DNA from: Anseranas semipalmata
Taxonomy: Eukaryota > Chordata > Aves > Anseriformes > Anseranatidae
Length of the DNA: 64,000 bases
NCBI GenBank assembly: GCA_013399115.1
Contig: VXAA01006474.1
Coordinates: 494,173 to 558,172, forward strand
Direction of reading: 5' to 3'
Numbering within the stretch: the first letter of the stretch is position 1; each line of letters starts with the position of its first letter. Below the pieces are notes generated by a model. It saw nothing but the letters and a program-made list of their open reading frames with translations, did not search any database and was not told the DNA's origin. The position numbers were made by a program, and so were the translations under genes. This document shows, one piece after another, positions 40,832 through 58,401 of the stretch.

Positions 40832-42240
40832 CAATTTCAGCACTACACCACAAAATGAATTCGACCACGATAAACTCAGAACAAAATAAAAGCAAAAGCA
40901 AAAAAGAAATGCAGGAAATAACGTTTTATCATGCCTAAGCGAGCACAAAGATTTCAAGGAACACTTGCTTTCTGTAGGAACTAAAATTAAATTACATATT
41001 TACATGACACACACCATTTTTCCTACAAATAAGTGATAAAATAGTTGATAAAAATCCGTCTGTCTACCTTCAAAAACATTTTAACTTACTATACTATATT
41101 GACAATGAGAAGCCAGCAATACAGGAACACTTTCTGTCTTAGTAGAATCAGTACACAGTAAGAATGTTAGTAGATTAGACTAGATGTCTGCATTTTCACT
41201 ATTTTTATTTAAAAATGTGCAGAACATCATTTAATTCAGATGTATTTCATCTATAGAAACAAGCAGTGAAACATTCAAGGAAATACACTTTCAAGATGTA
41301 ACTGATATAGACACTGAAACAAAGCTTAAGTTTAAACAGATACTGTCTTTAATAATATTAGTCTGATTGAAGAAATTTTCATGTTGGTTGTGTGACCACT
41401 GGAAGCCTGGTACTTCAGATGGTATTAGTTTTGATACGAGCTAACTAGACATCAGACCTAAATAATGAAACCTGAAGAGACAGGCTTGGACCCCGCAAAT
41501 AAGAATGTCCGCAGAGGCTCTTGTACAGCTGATTCTCTCTTGATGATAAACAACAAATCTTAGAAAAACACTGGAGGAAGGAAAATCTTTTTTCAGCATC
41601 ACAGCTAACACAGCCGTGTAACTTCAATATCTAGGGCCTATCCATGACAAATTTAGAAGTTCTTTATTTCACTAATAATGTCACACATCAGAGAAGCTGT
41701 GCAGTTACACTGACAATTCAGATGTAAATCTTGGAATGTTTGCAAGTATTTATGACGAAGGCATATTTATCATTTAAAACAAAAGGACATGATTTCTTGA
41801 TGCTCATATCAAAGATTAGTGATGGATGAGAGCATGCTAATCAAATGACAAAACCGAAGGAACACAGACTCTTGCTATTTTGATTAGGGGAGGGAAATGA
41901 AGATCTCTTTCCCAAATTAAGATACAAACATTCTAAAATTACACACACAAATATATACATAAGTTTGTATAATACACTGTGTATATGTAGGAGCTTGGTA
42001 TGTTCTTAAGTACACATGCTACAAATACTGACTAGAATAACTAGCAATTTACTTAATGTCAGAAGAAGTCACGTATAATAAAGAAAATCAAACATTGGCT
42101 TTAATCAAGTCCAGTTAATTGATTATTAACTTTCAGAAGCAATTCTAGCTTTTTTATACTAAAACTCCCCAAGTAATGAGAGTGAATCATTCTACCCATT
42201 CTTGTAATTTGTTTCCTAATGCCTTATTTCTAGGTTTAAA

Positions 42241-42272
42241 TTATGTGAAATTATGATTATGTGAAATTGTGT
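42241..42272 (+). repeat. 16-base imperfect tandem duplication
   Basis: TTATGTGAAATTATGA is followed directly by TTATGTGAAATTGTGT, with only small differences at the end. Confidence 0.8.
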
Positions 42273-42985
42273 TTATGTCATTTAAAGTTGCATAAAATTA
42301 ACGTAAGCACTGCTGAAAACAAAAATGTGTAATTTTCACGTGGGATGCCATACTGCAAGACAAGTGTGGAGCTTCAGAACCACATTTTCATTGTGAGCTT
42401 TTACATTTTTGATACTCAAGTCATCTTATTTCAGTGCCTTGGCTTTATGTTTACTCAGAATGTATCAAACCACTAGTGCACATGTTTAACAAGAACCCTC
42501 AAGCATCAGGAACTTTGCTTACTAGGCACGAGAGTCACATCTGCTGTCAGTAAGACAGCCAAGACTTTGTTCAATTTGTAGATTCGTATGCACTGGCAAG
42601 GTCCAATGAGGCCCAATGATACTTTCACAAAGTATTTGTCAAATGATGATGACATCCAGCTCCTTGAGATCAATCTTTCCCTTTCTCCTTTAAGCAGTTC
42701 TCTCTCATGCCTTTTCCATTACAATTCTACAATAAGTGAACAACTTTTTGGTATCGTCAGAGAAATACCCTGGTCACTCCAGTTCTGAAGAAAGAAAGAA
42801 AACTCACTTTGCTAACTGGAGAACTATTCATAAACATCCTTGTTTTTACCTTGCTGAAATTATGAAACCTACAAGTAAAGTACTTAAAAAAAAAAAAAAA
42901 CCCAAAACCCAAAACAAAACAAACGTACAATCCAGACTAACTGCATTTTTTTAAAAAAAGATAAGTCCCCCTCATACAAGAATTT

Positions 42986-43047
42986 GTTTTCAAGAATTTA
43001 CAAAGAACACAAGGAAGTTTTCAAGAATTTGCAAGGAACATAAATCA
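42986..43047 (+). repeat. 31-base imperfect tandem duplication
   Basis: GTTTTCAAGAATTTACAAAG at 42986 recurs at 43017 as GTTTTCAAGAATTTGCAAGG, with a third partial copy (CAAGAATTT) at 42976. The period is 31 bases. Confidence 0.82.
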
Positions 43048-44089
43048 TACTGGTGATGCTAAGTGGGAAAAACGATATTTGAAATGAAAATATTCTTCAT
43101 GCAAAAATGTTTTTCTTATTGTTAAAATGATTTTTACCTAAACCTTTAAGCAGAAATACATTTGAAGTCAAGAATGATATAAATGTCTGTTTGAACATCT
43201 GTGTTTAAAAAAAATAGACCAACACTGACAATTGTTTCGCTCTGCTACTCAGAAGCCCTAGTAAGACACATTTGATGATGTGCCTCATGCAACTTATCCA
43301 TATACCCTGAGTGCCTCCTTTAATGCAAGATTACTGTCCTGGGAAAGCAGATTCTTGTGCTCTGGAAACACAGATCTGCAGTGTACAGAACAAACCAGTA
43401 AACATCCCAGAATAAACAAAATGTGGGCAGTTTCAATACATACTTCTCAGCCTCATCTTTAACCAAGAGAAACTACTCTCACAGAGGCTGAAAGGTAATT
43501 TGGGATTCCACAGTGAAACTGTATTTCTCCTTGTCTAAGCCAAGATTTCCTAGACACAAGGAATTTGTGCAACTGTGTATAAATGTGAATGTTGCCCATT
43601 AACCAGCCAAGGACTACTGAATCTATACATTTTATACCTCAGATTTCTCTCAGATTGTGCACGAACCTCACCAGTGTTGTTTTCATGTGCTTTATTTACT
43701 GTGAGTCCTATCTGTAATCAGCTATTGACAATATTCACTTTTTTCCTGTACTAGTACAAATAGTTTTATACTCTAGATATAGTAGTTTATCACTCAATAT
43801 CTTAAAGTGTGCTTAAGATATAACTAAATTCCTCCACCTCTTGGACCTTTTTTTGAAAAATTTACTGGATGCCCAATATATTTAATATTCAATAGCATGT
43901 GAGAATAATTTTTATGCAACTCTGATAGTTAGAAAGATAGATAACTCAATTATTAGATCATCTATCAAAATATTCAGATGTGTAAGAGGCTACTAAAAAG
44001 ATTGATGACTGAGAAAGTCCACTGATTTTCTAGCCATCATATTCACACATTTGGCTAGACAACATTTTTCGCTGCCTTCACAAGCAAGC

Positions 44090-44390
44090 TTCATTACCCA
44101 TCACTCCACTGAAAAGAGTTTATTATGAGGCTGCCATCTTGGCAAGACTATTATTTAGATGATAAATGTTGGGGGAAAAAGTGTGTCTAGATTTTTTTTT
44201 AAGATGAGCTTTTTGACAGATAAAACAAACAGCATCTACATTTCTAATTAACTTAAATTTGGCATATACAAATACAGGTCAGTAAAGCTATGATATGCTA
44301 CTAGATTATCTTCTGTCTGAATCTTGCCCTTAATTTGTAAAATGTAAATTAACTAATTAGAAGAAAAGCAGCATTATTTGTGTCAAAATG
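44090..44390. promoter_or_regulatory. Candidate conserved non-coding element
   Basis: TAATTAACTTAAATT near 44246, AATTAACTAATTAG near 44348 and a TTTGACAG site near 44212 give a homeodomain-rich stretch of complex sequence. Evidence is composition only. Confidence 0.25.
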
Positions 44391-45919
44391 CTCCTTCTAT
44401 TTCTTTGCTTTGTGACATTTATGATCAACTGTAGTCCTTCATTCTAACTTCTCATAGATAGATAGTAATACTCACAGTAATTTATTAGGTTTCTATTATT
44501 TTAAACCAAATGAAAATTTGAGATTTCTGAAGAGAAGGAAGCACAGTAGACTTTGCAACATGCAGCTAAATTAGCTACTTGCCAGCTTCATTTCATTCAC
44601 AATATTATGCTGTTTGCATGTACATGTAGCATGAACACAGGTGTGAAGATACCACTTTCAATATTCAAGTACCAGACTCAAAGGGAAATCTCTATTAGAA
44701 ATTCTTAAAATGTTACTGGAAATCTCTCTATCCTTTCTGTGCATGATGTAGAGTAATAATAAAAGACTTGTGCTTTGTTCGTTAGTACTAAGAGTTAAAT
44801 TTCACTTTATACTCCTACTCCCTTCCTCAATTGTAATTTGAAATGGATTAGACTAGCAAATATAGAGTTACATGAAGCAAGGGGAAGCTGGTTATTCTTG
44901 AGTTTCAGCCCAGCAACTTGACCTTGTTAAATAAAAAAATATATGATATCATAGTTTACAGGAAGGGATTCTTTTTGCTTTGGTTTGGTTTTAACTATTA
45001 CTAGGTAGATAAAGACTCAACACTAAGAAATACATTGAAAATGTCAGATGTAAATGTCAATTAAAAATTACAAGGAATTCTGAAAGGTAAGGTCTGTGGG
45101 GGGTTGACATTCTTTGACATAGTGGAGTGTCTGCAACCAGGCCTTTGGCAAGCATAGCAGGATCTATGCTGTCAGCTCTTATCGTACATAAACTTAGATG
45201 GTTGTCTAATCTGAATGAGAAATACCACGAAAATTGGAGCTGAAGCCTTGCAGTAATGTGGATGGAAGCTGAAAATGCTCTATCTGCACTACATGAGTCT
45301 CCTGTGACATGATAATATTTAAGGCAGTACAGAAAAATGTAAGGGGAAAAATAATTTAAATAAAGCTTTATAGTGCCTCATTTACTACTTTTTAAGTTGA
45401 GCATGTAACAATCTAGCAGTAAAAAAGGCTTTAGCGGTAGAAGTAAATTGTAATGAAAATCCCGTTTTGATGTCCATATTAAATACAATATTTAAAGAGA
45501 AGAAAGCATGAAAATGTATATTTAACTAGTATCATCATTCAAATGTAAACACTAATCCATATATAGTATGGTCTGTTTGTTTTGACAAAAGGAGTTTTGA
45601 TACAAAATAAAACAATCTAAAATGATCAGCGCAGCAATTAACATTATAGCAGTGCTAGGCATGAAATGCGGTCTTGATGGAAAATATCTTCATGGTCTGT
45701 TATTCAATCACTTCATTGAATGAGGTGATGACTAGTAAAATCTAAAGACGTTACTTCTGTGCTAAAGTAAAAAATTTTTTTTTTTTGCATAAACTGCATG
45801 TTGATTTTGATGTTATTCATGTTGTTAAATAAATAAAACAATGATTCATGTCAAATACTTTTAGAAATAAGCTAAATGTATCTAGAACATTTGTGAAGTG
45901 CAGAGGTATGCCCCTCTGA

Positions 45920-45965
45920 GTGTGTGTGTATATATATATATATATGCGTGTGTGTACATATGTAT
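45920..45965. repeat. Alternating (TG)n(TA)n(TG)n microsatellite
   Basis: Forty-six bases of unbroken purine-pyrimidine alternation, with TG units on both sides of a TA core. Confidence 0.92.
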
Positions 45966-46848
45966 CTGGCAGGAGAACACAGAATTTTATCATCTTCACA
46001 AATTAAACTACCGAATACAGTAAACTAGTAGAAAACATCATTCCACTGCTTTTGACTCTTGTTCTTGTTGTCTAGAAACAAACTTATCTTACTCACTGCT
46101 ATTAAGGTGAGCAAGTTGGCATGGCAGATTCTAAAAGAAGTAAATTATTTTTAAAGAAACATCTGTATATAGTCCTAAGTTGCAAAAATCATCATAAAAC
46201 CCCCTTTTTTGTCTACATCAATTTTTGTTTAGGATTAATTTACTAATTCAAGTGGAGTCAGGAAGGAGAGAAGAAGAAGCACAGCAAAATCCAGCATGTG
46301 TGAAAATCTACGAGCATTAGATAGCTAAACAAACCCTAAGTCCCTAAGTGTTGCAGTAAGGTCAAAACCTTTAAGCATTGTAGCAGTGTGTCAAAATATG
46401 TCAACAAACCATCATACTGCAAGAAGAAGAATGACCTTTCAGTTCTTTATGTTTGGGCTGCCAATGAAGCTTTGGATGCCGGGTATGCATGAACAGTTTT
46501 CCTAGCCACTTGACAAATGCAACTCCCAAGGTTTCCTCCAAGTCAAGTTGTTATACCACTAGCTTTCAACTCACCAGTACAACTTTTTAAACAATTTTCA
46601 GCTGGTGAATATTGATCCTGTTACAGAACAGACATCCATAAACCCACAGCATGATTCCCTCTTCCCCTACCACCTACAATCAGACAACAATTATTACTTA
46701 AACAGTCTTCACAGTAACATATATCAAACCATTTTAAACAGTGGAACAGAAAAATGTGCATCATTTTGATGCTCTGATTCAGTCTTTGCTCACATATGAT
46801 TCATTCTTATAGTCAACTACAAATGAATTTGAAGAGAACACTCTTCTC

Positions 46849-46874
46849 AAAAAAAAAAAAAAAAAAAAAAAAAA
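46849..46874 (+). repeat. Poly(A) tract (26 bases)
   Basis: An uninterrupted A run. No retroposed gene or SINE body was recognised in front of it. Confidence 0.92.
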
Positions 46875-48199
46875 CTAAGAGAAGATCAGCTGTATTTGTA
46901 GCTGAAACGAAATTCTATATATTTTTTTCCATTTCACATTTATCTGAAAGACCTTTTTTATTCTACAGGACTTTATGATTTTATTGACTTTATTACTATG
47001 ACTATTGGTTATAAACTGAAGTCTCAAGAGCAGACATAATGTATTAATTAACAACAGATTTAACCATGAATTTAGGTTTCAGAGAAGTGTGGCTAATATT
47101 TTAAAATTACTTATGGGAAACTTGCACTTTTATTTATTCCTTCAAGAAATAAATAGAACCACAAAACTAATGACATTTAGACTACAAGCAAATGGGGAAA
47201 GGAATTTAGTACAGGGATGACTTACTATTCATATTCAAAAAGAATGAAATGATTCTTTTTCACTGTGTGAAATTACCTTTAGTTTAATATCACGGTCAAA
47301 TATGACATTTTTCTATGGTCTTTCTCACATATACTAAAGTTTCTTTAGCAAAGAATGGCGTCAAGCTTTCTGCTGGGACTCTAGAAATTACATTCCAGAA
47401 TGTACATATGCCTTAACCAGGCTTGCAGAAGGTAGAAAATGTAAATTGCTGTATTTGAGTTTATACCTCCTTACAGCAAGTCACTGGCAGTGTGTCCACT
47501 AATTAGTACTTACAACTGAGTGTTGTTGATCTCTATGTGCCTCTTAGACAACAGTAGCCATGCCTATCAGCTCTGATTAAGATTTTTACAGCTGGGATTC
47601 TAATTTTTAAGTTAGATAAAATAATAAAATCAGACCGTGTGGAAAGAAAAAAGAAATAGTATTCCTTTAAACCCTGGAATAATTTACAAACTGTTCTCGA
47701 ACCCTGTTTCAAAGTGCAATCTGTGTTACTTCATGTTCATGCTCTCCAAATTAGTTTTGGTTACACAAACTACTCAACAGCTTTTATCCTCATGGTTACA
47801 TGAAATATAAAGGTAGACCAGTGAACAATGAAAAGTGTGGCATCTACTACACGTGCACCAAGGAATTGTATTTTGCACATGCAGTTGTCTTGTTTACATG
47901 GTGGCAATGAAAGCTGTAGCCTGCTCAGTGGATGCCATTGTTTTGGAGGAACAAACATATAGAAGGAAGGGATTTGGTGAGCACATGAATCATCTTATAC
48001 TAAGTTTGTTCAGTATGTAAGATAGCTTTTCCCTAAACATCACTCTCCAAAATCAGTCTGGGAATATGCAAGACTAAACTTGCTTTTTCCTGTTTATCAG
48101 TGAAAATTCTCAATATCTAAACAGCCTCCTAAATTACAACTGTGCAAACCCACTGACAAAGTACACTTTGTGCATTTTTAATGTGAAGCTTAATTTGAA

Positions 48200-48420
48200 G
48201 ATGAGGTTGCAGTGTAGCACTGCAACTGAAAATTGCTTAACAATACCATTGATGTATGAGCCATAAAAAACCTTGCTAAGCTGTCCCTGCAGAACTCACG
48301 AGTAATAAAAAGGTGTTCTTTTGCACTGAGGTGAACAGACATGGTTGACTGAATCTAGGGAGCTGTTCTGTTAAATGAGAAAGTGCCATTTCTTTCCTGT
48401 CAGTACAGGCCAATTTAAGA
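48200..48420. promoter_or_regulatory. Candidate conserved non-coding element
   Basis: A complex stretch with GTAGCACTGCAA, CACGAGTAATAAAAAGG, TTCCTGTCAGTAC (TGTCA at 48398) and balanced composition. It is not a known repeat. It could be a constrained element; there is no alignment support. Confidence 0.25.
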
Positions 48421-49186
48421 CACTCACAGATTTAGTTAGCACAGACTACAGGATTTAATGAAACATACACATTACAGCAAACAAACCACAGCTACGTTCA
48501 AAGCTTTCAGTCAGATTGTGTGCAGAATTAAATTTACATCTGTTACAGATGTGGAAAAACACCCAGAAACTATTCCAGTCTCACTCCTACATTTCACAGG
48601 AACAAACAAAAAAAAGCTCAATGGAAAAGGTCTAAAACCTTTCACCTTCATGCCTTTCAAAATATCTAGACGTATTTCTATTCAGCTCTAGCAGGCGATT
48701 TTACAGCTTTTCTCTCCAATTTCAATTGAGCTCTAACTTCAACCAACAGATCAGGTTTACAAAACCCTGAAGTACAGGTTGAGTGCCATGATGTATCTGT
48801 TATGAACTGATGCATCTTCTCCAAAAGATTCCTCCTTGAAGTGGAAAGGAGGTACAGATAAATACAGGTACACAGGTACAGATGAATTGACTGGGAAGCT
48901 GGTTCTCACTTGAGAGATCCTTGGATGGGCTGATTCATTAAATCATTCAAAATTGATTCACAGTTTGTCCAGCTACACCTGTGTCTTCTCATATAAATAG
49001 TTTCAGAGAGCAATGAAAGTTAACTGTCTAACCTACATGCAACCTAATCTGTCATCAAGTGTTCGTTAACCCAACTGCCATTATATTAGAAGAAACTGCA
49101 GTAATTCAGAACTTATTTCAGAAGATGCGATAGTGTTAGTTCGACCAAGCAGTACCAAAATTAAAACTAATGGGATTTGTTCACTA

Positions 49187-49255
49187 CAAAACAAAAACCA
49201 AAACAAACAAACAAAAGAAACAAACAAAAAAAACCCAGAAACAAACAAAAAAAGA
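49187..49255 (+). repeat. (CAAA)n A-rich simple repeat
   Basis: Irregular CAAA/CAAAA units. The hydrophobic minus-strand and lysine-rich plus-strand frames here come from this low-complexity sequence. Confidence 0.85.
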
Positions 49256-49769
49256 GAAATAAACACACCAGAATTATGCCTAATTTCCATAGTTTACCTA
49301 ACATTAAATTCTGGATTTAGGGAGTAAGGTATCTCAGTAAGGAGATTTCTAGTTTCCTTTACATGAATGTAAAGTCACTATATATGTAAGAATCACCAAT
49401 TTTTGTAGTTGTTTTCAACACAAAAAGCTGTAACAAAAGATTAGGCAAAGTCTGAAAACTACTTCCAATACAGTCTTAATGATCCACATGTCAATTCAGT
49501 CTAGCTTTTGCAACATTAAAGGTACTTTACTAACAGCTCAGTAGGAGATGTTATTCCATTTTTGAAGTTGCAGTATTAATTATCACATGATAAAATTAAA
49601 ATGAAGTTAGCTACGTCTTGGTTTCCTGATACAAGCATAAGAGGAGTTTCAGAAATGTCCGGTTCAAAGGGTACATATTATTTTTAAGTGTTTACACATT
49701 TCATAGCTCAACCCAAAATGTAGACAGTCATTTTGTTCAGCACAAAAAGACAGGAACTACAAGTTCAAC

Positions 49770-50620
49770 TTTGCAATGGCAATTTTACTGCAAACATGAA
49801 ATGGATCAGTGCCTTCATCCCACTTGTCTATTTAACTTTCACCCCATCTCAACTTTATGCTCGTGTTATCTATTTAAAATTCACTTCTTAGAGCTGCTTT
49901 CCTCTTATACCATCATGGATCCCCTCAAACACATCCCTTCTCTTCCAAAAATATTCTAGAGAGTACATCTAATGGGTCCTCCCAGCCTGAGCTGCTCCAT
50001 CTCCTCTTATTTACACTGATGTGCAAGTTCAGCACCATTTGCACCAGCATCTTTCCTGCCACTCTCACCATTTGCCTAGATAATGTTATATACTCAAAAT
50101 TGTTTCTAAGTCTTGCACTCTGGTTATCTGTCTCACTAATTCTTTTCTATAATTTTCCTGTAGAATATCTTTGACCAACAATGGACAGTCTTCTTGAGGT
50201 TCCCACAACCTCAGTTCTAAGTTCTCCAATTCACTGCTTTCTGGGATTCTCAAATAAGAGCAGGCCCTTCTCATTATCAACAAATGTGCTGCAGAGCATA
50301 ATCATGCATTCTAATGGTGTTATTCTCAAGATATGGTTTCTCTCTCTGCTGCCTCCTATAGATGCTGCTTGTAAGGTATTTCCCAAGCTAAGGCTAGCAA
50401 TTTTCACCTTGGCATTTATCATATTTAGCTGAAATACTAATGGTCACCACAGACTGGCAACTGATGTTGGCATATGCTGTTAGTTGCATGTTCAAACATG
50501 TTTGTGCCATCTCCTCCACTATCCCTCAGATTTCACAGAAGCAGTCTTGTGAACACTAAGATGACTTAATCTATGCTTTCACAAATCCCGTATTAAGATT
50601 TTCATTTACCTCACTTACTG
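49770..50620. other. Pyrimidine-rich stretch of unknown origin
   Basis: Compositionally distinct C/T-rich plus strand for about 850 bases. On the minus strand, two short overlapping frames (50086-50283 and 50231-50422) look less low-complexity than average. One has a run of charged, helix-like residues. Neither matches a protein I recognise, and downstream frames are full of stops. A decayed retroposed copy or old repeat is possible. Confidence 0.3.
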
Positions 50621-51378
50621 CCTTGCTTAGAGTTCCACCACATACAAAGATGGAATTAAGATGAATATCTTGTTTAGGATTAAAAACGAACAAACAAAAA
50701 GAGTCTTCTCCAGTGAGAAGTCTTCTCCATTATATACAATAAGAACCTTTATAAAAATAAAGCAGAACTATTTTAACAATCTTTAAAAGAAAAGATCTTT
50801 ATACCAATAAAATCAATGTTCAAAAATTCTGTCCAGCATAACTTATTTCTCTTCTTACAATCCTGCAAATACTTTACATTTTTTAGCTTGAAAAGAATGT
50901 GTTACTCTTCTGTTAATGTGTAGATAATGTATCAAAAAAAATGTTTCATATATAAAAAAAAGTGAAACAGAATTTAGATACACTGACAATAAGTAATGAA
51001 GTTCTTTACATACAAACCCCACTTGTTAGACTGTGAAGATTTTACAAGTTCGGCACCTTGCAAGTACTACTGTTACTGAATCTTCCTTCAGTCAGGTACT
51101 AAAAAAAACTGAAATGCAACTTCTGGACCAAACCAGCTTATTCTGTTATTTAGCATCACTGTATCTTTTTTTTTACATCTATTGCATGTTATCAATTATA
51201 TGAATTTCTTACAAATATTTCAGCATTCCAGTTTGCCATACTAATGACAGTCAAAATGCTGGATTAGTAACATGTATTCTATTCACATGGCTTAATACAA
51301 AAGTCATTAGTGCTTTTCTTCTGTAACTTTTAAAAATGTAGTCTTACTTATCTATAGGGAAAATGAACAGTAATGTAC

Positions 51379-51484
51379 CTATTCCAGTAGCTCCAAAACT
51401 GGTCTTGCAAGTAGGCTTGGTGGCTACTTTCATCACCAAATGAGGCTTTGCTTTCAATCCAGTGAATTATGTGTCCTTCAACAG
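51379..51484 (-). CDS. CDIN1: CDIN1 coding exon with the Glu-x-Lys motif of the nuclease core
   Basis: This 106-base exon encodes [18 protein letters not shown] then [16 protein letters not shown] and the first two bases of an Arg codon. Glu-Ser-Lys is the E-x-K half of the PD-(D/E)XK signature and pairs with the Pro-Asp of the exon at 53255-53320. Differences from human are mild (Cys to Ser, His to Gln). The acceptor is CCCTAG at 51485 and the donor is ATAG|gtacat at 51378. The intron below is phase 2, so the next exon must supply the third base of Arg and then the FGPGL segment. That exon was not found in the window. Confidence 0.97.
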
Positions 51485-58333
<6,849 letters not shown>

Positions 58334-58401
58334 CTATGAAAGAGAGATTTTTTTCCAAAAGCATTTCTCGCAGCAAGACTTCATGCTCATGCCCAATAGC
58401 G
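58334..58401 (-). CDS. CDIN1: CDIN1 coding exon, equivalent to human residues ~159-182
   Basis: This 68-base exon encodes (H)[18 protein letters not shown] then LSFI, closely matching the human segment. It includes the leucine equivalent to human L178, a position reported mutated (L178Q) in dyserythropoietic anaemia; here it is leucine. The acceptor is ATCAG at 58402 and the donor is ATAG|gtaaga at 58333. A second AG lies eight bases further upstream on the minus strand, but using it would break the frame. The helix-rich sequence leads into the nuclease core. The exon ends in phase 1. Confidence 0.95.

Larger units (their letters stand above)
1..51378 (-). other. Large CDIN1 intron (inferred), between the E-x-K exon and the unseen last exon
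   Basis: I found no coding exon in this 51 kb. I looked on the minus strand for the expected C-terminal segment (FGPGLVIYWYG and what follows) and saw no convincing match, so the last exon is probably off the left edge. The stretch is AT-rich and holds CR1 fragments, simple repeats and several candidate conserved non-coding elements listed separately. The remaining open frames are short, lack splice context and resemble no family I know. Assignment as intron is inference. If the last exon is present but missed, part of this stretch is downstream intergenic DNA. Confidence 0.7.

Noticed and set aside
46796..46978. Processed pseudogene suggested by a 26-base A tract
   Set aside because: No gene-like sequence precedes the tract and no target-site duplication was seen.
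51120..51145. Phe-Gly-Pro reading on the minus strand, tested as the start of the next CDIN1 exon
   Set aside because: After Phe-Gly-Pro it reads Glu-Val-Ala rather than Gly-Leu-Val, and a stop follows soon.
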